Origin: DASTCC01 sp035711465
GTDB lineage: Bacteria; Acidobacteriota; Vicinamibacteria; Vicinamibacterales; SCN-69-37
NCBI GenBank assembly: GCA_035711465.1
Contig: DASTCC010000471.1
Span: forward strand, 1-14,044
Direction of reading: 5' to 3'
Length of the DNA: 14,044 nt
Below the pieces are notes generated by a model, which was given only the letters and a program-made list of their open reading frames with translations, searched no databases and had not been told where the DNA came from. Of the stretch, positions 1 through 8,080 are shown one piece after another. The position numbers and the translations under genes were made by a program. Position 1 is the stretch's first letter. The number at the start of each line of letters is the position of its first letter.

Positions 1-1
1 G

Positions 2-259
2 CACGACGGCGAGGTCTTCGTCGAGGTCGGCGATACCGGCGTCGGCATTCCGCAGGAGCATCTCACCCGCATCTATGACCCGTTCTTCACCACCAAGCCG
101 GAGGGCCGCGGCACGGGCCTCGGGCTGTCGGTGACCTACGGCATCGTCCAGGAACATGGCGGCACGCTGATCTGCGAGAGCGAAGCTGGCGAAGGCACGC
201 GCTTCAGGCTGTCGCTGCCGCTCGCCGAAGCCGGATCGGCCGGCGCGGCGGCGCGATAG
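2..259 (+). CDS. Sensor histidine kinase, C-terminal fragment (HATPase domain), 5' end outside window
   Basis: The window opens inside an open frame that encodes 85 residues and ends with TAG at 257-259. The fragment carries the ATP-binding signatures of a histidine kinase catalytic domain in the right order: a G1 box (DTGVGIP), an F box (DPFFTTKPEG) and a G2 box (GRGTGLGLSVTYGIV), followed by the usual last strands (HGGTLICESEAGEGTRF). The spacing and the wording DPFFTTK...GTGLGLS are typical of NtrB-like and other group-4 kinases. It would phosphorylate a partner receiver from ATP through an upstream His that is not visible here. The stop lies 37 bp before the NtrC-type regulator, so the two probably form one operon and a cognate pair. 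Sensor domains and the true start are outside the window, so the signal sensed cannot be inferred. Confidence 0.93.
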   Translation, partial: HDGEVFVEVGDTGVGIPQEHLTRIYDPFFTTKPEGRGTGLGLSVTYGIVQEHGGTLICESEAGEGTRFRLSLPLAEAGSAGAAAR

Positions 260-280
260 GAACCGGCGCGTCCAGCACAC

Positions 281-294
281 AGGACCCAGGACCC
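281..294 (+). repeat. Short tandem direct repeat (2 x 7 bp) covering the ribosome binding site of the response regulator
   Basis: The sequence aggaccc occurs twice head to tail at 281-287 and 288-294. The AGGA of the second copy (288-291) lies 5 bases before the ATG at 297, which makes it the only Shine-Dalgarno-like element for that start. The first copy would be too distant. The duplication is short and may be chance in GC-rich DNA. Confidence 0.5.
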
Positions 295-296
295 AG

Positions 297-1751
<1,455 letters not shown>

Positions 1752-1768
1752 CCCGTCAAGACACCTGG

Positions 1769-1793
1769 CAACTTGGAACTAAGTTCTAAGTTG
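1769..1793. terminator. Interrupted palindrome between convergent operons, possible bidirectional terminator
   Basis: Bases 1769-1780 (caacttggaact) and 1782-1793 (agttctaagttg) are reverse complements except for one position, which becomes a G-U pair in the plus-strand RNA and an A-C mismatch in the minus-strand RNA. An 11-bp stem with a 3-base TAA loop is possible. The element sits exactly between the stop of the response regulator (1751) and the end of the minus-strand operon, whose TAG stop (1786-1788) is inside the right arm. There is no clear T-tract on either side, and the stem is AT-rich, so intrinsic termination is plausible rather than shown. CCGTCAA at 1753-1759 is a perfect complement of TTGACGG at 1791-1797 and would compete for part of the right arm. 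Confidence 0.5.
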
Positions 1794-3417
1794 ACGGATC
1801 TCTTGTCAGTATCCGGGTCCATCCCGTGTCCGCGTGAAGCGCGACCGCCTTCACGTCGCCCAGCCGCTGTCCATTCGCGACACACGCGTCGACGTAGCGA
1901 CGCTCGCTGCCGCGCGGAGTCCTGACGACGCGCGCGGGTTTCAGCTGGCCGAGGTCCACGCACCACGCGTAGTGCGGGTTGCCGCGCAATGCCTTCTCGA
2001 GTGCCGCGGCGGTCGGCGTGTCGTCCGGGTGATCCGGCTCGACGAACAGCACGTAGCGGGCGCCGTCGGCGTCGCGTTCCGGCGCCAGCATCGCGAACGC
2101 CGGCGGTGCGACGCCGCGGAAGACGCCGGCGATGATGCCGGCGACGAACTCGTCCGTCAGCTTCTCGCCGAAGAGATCGGAGACGGTCGAACCGCGACCG
2201 ACGAACCGTACCGATGGTGTCGACTCGACGAAGCCAGCGACTTCGACGCGGTCGCCAAGGTCGTAGCGGTACAGGCCGGCGCCGGTCGTGACGATGACTC
2301 GGTATCGCTTGCCGTGCCGCAGCTCGTGTGCGAGATGGAGTCGTCCGTCGTCGTCAGCGAACTCGAAGACGTGCGACAGCACCGCCAACGGATGGCGTCC
2401 GGCAACCGGGATCGAGACGACGCCTTCGGTCGCCATCAGGCCTTTCGGCTGAACGAACACACCCGGCAGGCGCCGGCCAAGGGCGGCTGCAGCGCCAGCC
2501 GACGCGCCGTCGGCCCAGCAGCTCACCAGCGCAAGCGTCGGCCAGACGTGCATCGGCGATGGGCCGCTGCGGCGCAGTGCGTCGGCGCGCGCGCGATCCG
2601 GTGTGAACAGCGCCTGGAGCGCAGCGACCGAAGCGTCGTCGTGGCCGCGGGGCGGCCGCAGCCAGCCAGTCGCGATGTCGTCGGTGAGCCGATCGAAGTG
2701 CTCGATCATCAGATCGAGCAGACCCGCAAAGAAGGACGGATGCCACACCGACACGAGCCGCAGATCAGGCGCGCGCATCAGGAACGCGAGCGTCGCATAA
2801 CGGCACGCGTCGGCGTCGCCGAGCGCAGCGACGCCGGCTGGCACCGCCATCACGCGCGCGGCGAGAGTACGGCGTTCGGCGCCCAGATAGGCGCCGTCGT
2901 CGCCGAAGCCGACTGGGATCCGGGTCCGCGGCGGCAGCCGGAATGCGGCCGGCGGCGTGATCGACCAGTAGGCGCGGCCGTCGAGGACGCCCGGATGATG
3001 CTCGTAGATGTCTGACATCCACGCGTCGACGGCGCCTGCGATCTCCGAGCCGAGCCCGGCGGTGAACGGCAGCAGCTTCGCGCCGCCGGTCGATCCGCCG
3101 GTCGGCACCAGGCGGAGAACGCGAGCCGCGGTGAACACGTCCGGCTGGCCGGCGCCGATCCGATTGATGTCCTCGATCAAGTCTTCGTAGCGCACGATCG
3201 GCACCCGCGACTGGAAGGTCTCGACGTCGCGAATCGACTGGAAGTCGTGGCGGCGGCCGTAGTCGGTCGCGGCGTTACGCCGGACATACCCGAGCAGCCG
3301 CTCGCGTTGCGCCGATTCCGGGTCTGCGAGCGCACGCTCGAGCTGACGCCGCATCGGTGCGGCCGCGACGGCCCAGGCGCGGTTGGCGGCGGCGGCGTCC
3401 GCGTGCGAGTCAGTCAC
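1786..3417 (-). CDS. GH3-family adenylate-forming enzyme (acyl-acid amido synthetase-like)
   Basis: About 543 residues, close to the usual 500-600 of GH3 proteins. The family, known from plant jasmonate/auxin-amino acid synthetases, activates a carboxylic acid as acyl-AMP and passes the acyl group to an amine. Visible hallmarks (numbered from the GTG start): the N-terminal region DYGRRHDF followed by VPIVRYEDL; the ATP phosphate-binding loop PTGGSTGGAKLLPFT (about 105-119); the MATEG motif (328-332) replacing the more usual YxxTEG/ASEG; YRYDLGDRVEV (384-394); and the hinge signature FVGRGSTVSDLFGEKLTDEF (405-424). The acyl and amine substrates cannot be read from sequence. It is the last gene of the minus-strand operon. 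Start choice: GTG at 3417 overlaps the upstream stop by 8 bp; a TTG at 3426 would add three residues, and neither has a clear Shine-Dalgarno site, so translational coupling is likely. Bacterial members are mostly uncharacterised. Confidence 0.9.
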   Translation of the reverse strand: MTDSHADAAAANRAWAVAAAPMRRQLERALADPESAQRERLLGYVRRNAATDYGRRHDFQSIRDVETFQSRVPIVRYEDLIEDINRIGAGQPDVFTAARVLRLVPTGGSTGGAKLLPFTAGLGSEIAGAVDAWMSDIYEHHPGVLDGRAYWSITPPAAFRLPPRTRIPVGFGDDGAYLGAERRTLAARVMAVPAGVAALGDADACRYATLAFLMRAPDLRLVSVWHPSFFAGLLDLMIEHFDRLTDDIATGWLRPPRGHDDASVAALQALFTPDRARADALRRSGPSPMHVWPTLALVSCWADGASAGAAAALGRRLPGVFVQPKGLMATEGVVSIPVAGRHPLAVLSHVFEFADDDGRLHLAHELRHGKRYRVIVTTGAGLYRYDLGDRVEVAGFVESTPSVRFVGRGSTVSDLFGEKLTDEFVAGIIAGVFRGVAPPAFAMLAPERDADGARYVLFVEPDHPDDTPTAAALEKALRGNPHYAWCVDLGQLKPARVVRTPRGSERRYVDACVANGQRLGDVKAVALHADTGWTRILTRDPST

Positions 3418-4159
3418 GGGCAGCAAGGCGCGCGATTCGCTCGCCGGCGGCCGTCAGATTCCCGCGCGCGATGCGGGTCAGGCACGCGAGCTCGTCACCG
3501 CGGATGTGTCCGGGGTTGCGCTCGAGAAAGAACGACACGTGCGGATCGCCGCGCCGCCCGTCCGGCACTTCGCGAAGCTCCGGCGTCAGCACCTGCGGAT
3601 GCTCGAAGCGGACGACACCGGCGTCACGAGCGAAACGTGATCCAAATCGTGCCGCCGCCAGTCCGTCGAGCAGCCGCTGCGTCGGCGCAGGCGTCGCCGC
3701 ATCGAAGCGCGGGTAGAAGTCGCGGAAGAACACCGGCAGAAACCGGTAGGTGCGATAGCCGGAGGTGAGCAGCAGCCAGTAGACCTCGGCGTCCGCCTGC
3801 GCCGGCGCGAGCCGCCACACTGCCTGAAGCCACGTCGTCGCCAGCGCCGGGCTCCGCCACCAGCCACGCTCGACGATGGTGTCGCCCGAGTAGATGGCCG
3901 AGACGACGCGGCCCTCGACCTCGGCCTCGAACGCCAGCATCGTCGAGAATCCGCGCAGGGCGCCGGCGGCGTCCTCGAGGAGCAGCGCGCACGACTTCTC
4001 GTCGAGATCGCGCTCGAACACTGCTCGCGCGACTCCGGAGAAGTGCGCGCCGAGCAGGCCGAACATCGCGTCACGTTCTTCACCCGACAGGATCTCGAGT
4101 GGGACGATGCGTCCGCGCAACGCGGCGGCCGGCACGATTTCGACCGGACGCGTCGCCAT
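3410..4159 (-). CDS. Uncharacterised protein, possibly GNAT-fold acyltransferase-like
   Basis: A 249-residue protein I cannot assign to a named family. The chosen ATG forms a TGATG stop/start overlap with the upstream gene; a GGAGGT at 4172-4177 lies 12 bases upstream, slightly far. The open frame continues upstream to 4672, but that stretch reads as arginine/alanine-rich shadow of the neighbouring gene and is excluded. Visible features are an alternating strand pattern around LRGFSTMLAFEAEVEGRVV (68-86) followed by SAIYSGDTIVERGWW (87-101), aromatic-rich VYWLLLTSGYRTYRFLPVFF (126-145), and a C-terminal NPGHIRGDELACLTRI (215-230). The layout of strands and the SGDTIV segment vaguely recall a GNAT core, but the acetyl-CoA loop is not evident. 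No signal peptide or membrane segment. Its lock-step position between a GNAT-like gene and the GH3 gene argues for a role in the same pathway, perhaps as transferase or partner subunit; this is inference. Confidence 0.8.
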   Translation of the reverse strand: MATRPVEIVPAAALRGRIVPLEILSGEERDAMFGLLGAHFSGVARAVFERDLDEKSCALLLEDAAGALRGFSTMLAFEAEVEGRVVSAIYSGDTIVERGWWRSPALATTWLQAVWRLAPAQADAEVYWLLLTSGYRTYRFLPVFFRDFYPRFDAATPAPTQRLLDGLAAARFGSRFARDAGVVRFEHPQVLTPELREVPDGRRGDPHVSFFLERNPGHIRGDELACLTRIARGNLTAAGERIARLAARD

Positions 4160-5325
4160 CACAGAATCGCGACCTCCGGCTGCAGCGGTCGTGCGTCGAC
4201 GCGCCGACGCGGCGCGTCGCCATCGGCCCAGGCGGCGAGCAGGATCGTGGACTCGTAGCGGCGCGGCCGGAACTGTCGCGCCAGGCTGGCAGTCGCCGGC
4301 GCCGCCGGGGACAGGCCGATGACGAGCGCGTCGAGATCGGCCGGCGCCATCCGCGCGATTTCGCCGATCAGGCCCGCATAGACCTCGGTGCGGTCGTCGT
4401 CGACGGCCAGATGCGAGACGAACGCGGATTCGAGGCGCCGGCCGGCATCGGGCAGGATCGGCGTACCCGTGAGCGGCGCGGCGATGTTGATCGCCCGGCG
4501 CCATCGGGCGATGGCGGGCGAGTAGCCGTGCACCACCGCCTGCTTGAAAGCGCGCTGATCCCAGAGCGCTGCGCAGCCCACGACGCGTCCCGCTTTGCAG
4601 GCGACGACGAAATGGTCTGAAGCGAGACCGCGCGTTCTCCGCGGCGATCGCAGGTCGTCGGCCGTCCACCACGGCGCCAGCTGAAACCGGCGGGCGTGCC
4701 GCTGCAGACAGGCGGCGATGTCGGGCAGCATCGCCTCAGTGCCGCGGCGCCACTCGAAACCGGCGGGCCGCGGCGCTTTCGCCGCCGACTTCGCGCGCAG
4801 GATCAGCGTCGTCAGCGGCCCGAGCGGCTTGAACGCCGGCGCGGAGGCATAGGGCATCGCGCCGAGCAGCCGCATCGCCCGCGTGTTGTCCGAGACGACG
4901 CTGGCGGCGTAAAAGGGAACCGGATCGAGGTCGTGCAGGCGCCGGCAGAATGCAAATCCGGCGTCGAGGAGGTCGCGATGGCGGCGAAACCTGGGCACGA
5001 TGCGGAGCGTGCCGAGATGACCGATGCGGCACGGCTCGCCATTGACCGTGACCGTCCGCGTCGAACGGGCGCCGACCGCGACCAGATCGCCGCTTGCGCG
5101 TTCGCGCGCCACGATCAGCTGATGGCTGTCGCCCTCGATCGATCCGGCCGCGAGCGCGGATGGTTCACGCTCGAGCGTGATCCGGATCGCGCCGTCGAAG
5201 GGACTGGTCCGCAGGAGCGCACGGGCGTCGGCATCGTCGGCGGCTGTGGCGAGCGCCAGATCGAATCGGCTGCCGGCGCGCCGCCGCGCCACCGTCAGTT
5301 CGCGCGCAGCAGCGAGCCCTGCCAT
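4159..5325 (-). CDS. GNAT-like N-acyltransferase, probable two-domain protein
   Basis: A 388-residue protein, about twice the size of a single GNAT domain. The N-terminal half (about 20-180) shows a GNAT layout: strand LIVARERASGDLVAVG (70-85), strand IGHLGTLRIVPRFRRHRDLL (101-120), where the acetyl-CoA pyrophosphate loop of the Q/R-x-x-G-x-G/A type is expected but degenerate (RFRRHRDL), then PFYAASVVSDNTRAMRLL (137-154), matching the usual last strand and Asn-containing helix. The second half (about 188-375) repeats the pattern more weakly, with FVVACKAGRVVGCAALWDQ (239-257). GNAT enzymes move acyl groups from acyl-CoA to amines; substrates here are unknown, and the degenerate loop leaves catalysis open. 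The ATG is chosen because GGAG (5333-5336) lies 7 bases upstream; it overlaps the end of the preceding radical SAM gene by 31 bp. A GTG at 5292 is an alternative without a Shine-Dalgarno site. Confidence 0.82.
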   Translation of the reverse strand: MAGLAAARELTVARRRAGSRFDLALATAADDADARALLRTSPFDGAIRITLEREPSALAAGSIEGDSHQLIVARERASGDLVAVGARSTRTVTVNGEPCRIGHLGTLRIVPRFRRHRDLLDAGFAFCRRLHDLDPVPFYAASVVSDNTRAMRLLGAMPYASAPAFKPLGPLTTLILRAKSAAKAPRPAGFEWRRGTEAMLPDIAACLQRHARRFQLAPWWTADDLRSPRRTRGLASDHFVVACKAGRVVGCAALWDQRAFKQAVVHGYSPAIARWRRAINIAAPLTGTPILPDAGRRLESAFVSHLAVDDDRTEVYAGLIGEIARMAPADLDALVIGLSPAAPATASLARQFRPRRYESTILLAAWADGDAPRRRVDARPLQPEVAIL

Positions 5326-6650
5326 GCCTCATCTCCGAGCGGGTATCCGTCGCGCTGATTCGTGTCCGCCCGCAACATGCCGTTGATCGGAAAGAAGTTC
5401 CTGAACATGAACCAGTCGGACCGGTTGACGGGGTCCAGGGCGCGCGACGCGATGCTCGACCAGGCGTAGAACTCGCGCCTGGCCGCCAGGCACGCGCGCT
5501 GCAACGAGAGCGGATCCATCCGCGCCGGCTGGAACGGGATCATGTTGTAGCGGTAGCGCTCGTCCAGCCACCAGCGCTCGAACAGCAGCCGCCGCTCGTC
5601 GTCGAGGCGGCGGTACAGCGGCGTGCCGGGAAAGGGCGTCAGATGGTTGAACGCGGCGATGTAGAACTTGTGCGTGCAGGCGAAGTCGACGGCGCGTCTG
5701 AAGCTCTCGCTCGTGTCGGTGTCGTAACCGAAGATGAACGTCGCGTAGAGGCGGATCTTGTGGCGCCGGAGGTTGGCGAGCGCGACTTCGTAGCCGCCCT
5801 TCATGCCGTTGAAGCTCTTGTTCATCGCCGCCAGCGCCTGCGGGTCGAGACTCTCGAATCCAATCAGGACGCCCTGACAGCCGCTGCGCACGAGCAACTC
5901 GAGGAACTCTTCGTCGTGCGCCGCGTTGATGCTCGCCTGGGTGACCCAGCGGATCCCGAGCGGCGCCAGCGCGCGCAGAAACTCCTTCACCTGCGCCGGA
6001 TTCGAGGTGATGTTGTCGTCGACGAAGAAGAACAGCCGCGCCCGGTCGCGAATCTCGGCGATCTCCCGGAGCACGTCGTCGATCGGCCTGCGGATCTGCG
6101 ATTGCCTGAAGACGGTCTGCACGGCGCAGAAGTCGCACTTGAAGTGACAGCCGCGCCCCGATTCGACGAGGCCGATGGGAAGGTAACGCTTGCCCTGGAA
6201 GATGCGCCGATCGGGTTTCAGACCCGCGAGCGGCGGCCGGCCTTCGCCGCGATACATCTTCTTCAGGGTCCCGTGCCGGGCGTCGTCAATCACGGTCGCC
6301 CACACGCGTTCGGCCTCGCCGGCGACGACGGCCTCGGCGTATTCCGCGGCCTCGTCAGGGCAGAGCGTCGGGTGAAAGCCGCCCATGACGACGGGCACGC
6401 CACGACGGCGGTACTCGGTCGCGATCTGGTAGCTCCGTCGAGCGGTGTAGGTCTCGACGCTCAGCGCGACCAGATCCGTCGCCTCGTCGAACGGAATCGT
6501 CTCGAGACGGTCGTCGTAGAAGCGGATCTCCACGTCGCGCGGCGTCAGGCCGGCAATCGTCGCCGGCGGCAGCGGCTCCATCTGCCAGGAGCGGATGTAG
6601 CGCTCGCCGGTCCGCCGGCCGATGCACGGATGTATCAGCGTCAGTCGCAT
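5295..6650 (-). CDS. Radical SAM protein with N-terminal B12-binding-like domain (class B type)
   Basis: A 451-residue enzyme. Residues 1-130 form a Rossmann-like cobalamin-binding-type domain (MRLTLIHPCIGRR at the start, then LVALSVETYTARRSYQIA and VPVVMGGFHPTLCPDEAAEY), without the classical DxHxxG cobalamin-ligand motif, as is common in this superfamily. The radical SAM domain begins with the canonical CxxxCxxC iron-sulfur motif, GRGCHFKCDFC with cysteines 168, 172 and 175, and continues with FFFVDDNITSN, VLIGFESLDPQ and the HLTPFPGTPLYRRL segment typical of the BchE/HpnP-like group. It would cleave S-adenosylmethionine to start a radical reaction, possibly a methylation or ring formation; the substrate is unknown. 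The ATG at 6650 is chosen because the family-like N-terminus begins there; a longer frame reaches 6716 but overlaps the upstream gene and is arginine-rich. The start lies 10 bp after the preceding stop, so the genes are co-transcribed. Confidence 0.93.
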   Translation of the reverse strand: MRLTLIHPCIGRRTGERYIRSWQMEPLPPATIAGLTPRDVEIRFYDDRLETIPFDEATDLVALSVETYTARRSYQIATEYRRRGVPVVMGGFHPTLCPDEAAEYAEAVVAGEAERVWATVIDDARHGTLKKMYRGEGRPPLAGLKPDRRIFQGKRYLPIGLVESGRGCHFKCDFCAVQTVFRQSQIRRPIDDVLREIAEIRDRARLFFFVDDNITSNPAQVKEFLRALAPLGIRWVTQASINAAHDEEFLELLVRSGCQGVLIGFESLDPQALAAMNKSFNGMKGGYEVALANLRRHKIRLYATFIFGYDTDTSESFRRAVDFACTHKFYIAAFNHLTPFPGTPLYRRLDDERRLLFERWWLDERYRYNMIPFQPARMDPLSLQRACLAARREFYAWSSIASRALDPVNRSDWFMFRNFFPINGMLRADTNQRDGYPLGDEAWQGSLLRAN

Positions 6651-6660
6651 CGGCCGCCGA

Positions 6661-8025
6661 TCAGGAAATCGCGCCGGGCTGTGCGGGCACGCGCGGCCGC
6701 GCCGGCGCCGCGCCAATCGGCCAGTCGCAGGTGTAGAACTTGTGCAGGTTGTGCGCGTAGTGGCGATAGCCGAGGTTGGCCGCCAGCGCGACCGGCAGCG
6801 ACGCCGGCGACTGGCGGAGCCGTCTCGCGATCGACGGCAGCGAGTAGGCGTGCCGCCAGGCCCGCTCGGTGCCGGCCTGGAGCTCAGCCGGCGTCATGTG
6901 CGCCGGCTGAAAGACGACGTGCTGCCCGTCGTAGAGCTCCCAGTTGCGCGTCAGGATCCGGCCTTCACGCTCGAGCCGATCGAACAGCGGCGTGCCGGGA
7001 AACGGCGTCTGAATCGCGAACCGGGGCAGGTCGACGCCGGCGTCGACCGCGAATTCCGCCGTCGTCCGAAACGCCTCGACCGTGTCGTCGTCCATGCCGA
7101 AGACGAAGCAGCCGTACACCGCGATGCCGTGCGCATGCAGCGTCCTGACGACGGCCGCATATTCGCCGGGCTTGTTGAACCCCTTGCTCGATCGGCGCAG
7201 GTTCGACGCCTGAATCGACTCGAAGCCGATGAGCAGGCCGTTGCATCCGCTTCGCTGGGCCAGGCGGAGCAGCTCCGGATCGTCGGCGATGAGGACCGTC
7301 GACAGCCCGTACCACTGCACGTCGAGGCGTGCGAGTGCGTCGAATAGCGAGGCCGCGTAGGCGCGATCGGCGATCAGATTCAGGTCGACGAAGATCAGCT
7401 TGCGCGCGCCATGCTGGCGGATGTCGGCGACGACCTCCTCCACCGGCTTCTGCAGCGGCTTGCGGCCCCAGGCCGATGGGACGACGCAGAACTCGCAGTT
7501 GTGGATGCAGGCGCGCGTCGCTTCGAAGACGTTGGTGGTGAGGAACGCACGCGCCGGCAGCAGATCGCGCCGCGGAAACGGGCGTCCGGCGAGTGACACG
7601 CCGGGCTGTTGATCGTAGCGGCGCTTCATGCGACCGGCGGCGAGGTCGCGGAGCAGCTCGGGCCACGCGTCTTCCGCGTAGCCGACGACGATGGCATCCG
7701 CATGAGGCTGGGCGTCGTCGGGCACGAGCGTCACGTGCGGGCCGCCGAGCACCACCGGGATGCCGCGGCTGCGGAACCGCGCGGCAATGTCGTACGACCG
7801 GACCGCAGATCCCGTGATCACGGTGAGACCAACGAGGTCGGCCTCGGCCGCCAGGTCGAGATCGCCGATGCCCTCGTCGACGATCGTCACCGACGCGTCG
7901 AGATCGGGCGGCACGAGCGACGCGAGCGTGGTGAGCGTGAGCGGCGCGTAACGGAGCGAGCGGCGAAAAATGCCGCCGCGATGACGATAGAGCGGTCCCT
8001 TCGGTGAGACGAGCAGGATCCTCAC
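6661..8025 (-). CDS. Radical SAM protein with N-terminal B12-binding-like domain, second type
   Basis: A 454-residue enzyme with the same architecture as its downstream neighbour but only distantly similar. The N-terminal cobalamin-binding-type domain (1-135) contains MRILLVSPKGPLYRHRGG, VGLTVITGSAVRSYDIA and VVLGGPHVTLVPDDAQPHAD, with no DxHxxG motif. The radical SAM core has CxxxCxxC in RACIHNCEFCVVP (cysteines 173, 177, 180), then LIFVDLNLIADR, LLIGFESIQAS and QTPFPGTPLFDRL. The C-terminus includes a YRHYAHNLHKFYTCDWPIG-like segment. The start codon is GTG at 8025, supported by GAGGTG (8034-8039) 8 bases upstream. The gene stands after the only sizeable gap in the operon (55 bp) and may therefore open a sub-block of five genes. 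Reaction and substrate are unknown. Confidence 0.93.
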   Translation of the reverse strand: MRILLVSPKGPLYRHRGGIFRRSLRYAPLTLTTLASLVPPDLDASVTIVDEGIGDLDLAAEADLVGLTVITGSAVRSYDIAARFRSRGIPVVLGGPHVTLVPDDAQPHADAIVVGYAEDAWPELLRDLAAGRMKRRYDQQPGVSLAGRPFPRRDLLPARAFLTTNVFEATRACIHNCEFCVVPSAWGRKPLQKPVEEVVADIRQHGARKLIFVDLNLIADRAYAASLFDALARLDVQWYGLSTVLIADDPELLRLAQRSGCNGLLIGFESIQASNLRRSSKGFNKPGEYAAVVRTLHAHGIAVYGCFVFGMDDDTVEAFRTTAEFAVDAGVDLPRFAIQTPFPGTPLFDRLEREGRILTRNWELYDGQHVVFQPAHMTPAELQAGTERAWRHAYSLPSIARRLRQSPASLPVALAANLGYRHYAHNLHKFYTCDWPIGAAPARPRVPAQPGAIS

Positions 8026-8033
8026 GCGCCAAG

Positions 8034-8039
8034 CACCTC
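8034..8039 (-). promoter_or_regulatory. Ribosome binding site that fixes the GTG start of the radical SAM gene
   Basis: On the minus strand GAGGTG sits 8 bases before the GTG at 8025. It is the best Shine-Dalgarno match in the operon and lies in its only longer gap, consistent with independent translation initiation here rather than stop/start coupling. Confidence 0.6.
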
Positions 8040-8080
8040 GCTGCGGGGGAACTGGCGAAGAGAATACTCGAATCGCCGGG

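Noticed and set aside
1766..1781. TGGCA-N-TTGGAA resembling a sigma-54 -24/-12 promoter
   Set aside because: The GC of the -12 element is missing at the required spacing, and the site points into the end of a convergent gene.
4160..4672. N-terminal extension of the orphan protein ending at 3410
   Set aside because: It overlaps the GNAT-like gene fully and reads as low-complexity shadow; the ATG at 4159 in TGATG is a normal coupled start.
8026..8080. Possible internal promoter in the 55-bp gap (a TATTCT on the minus strand)
   Set aside because: The -10-like hexamer matches only partly and no convincing -35 element is correctly spaced before it.
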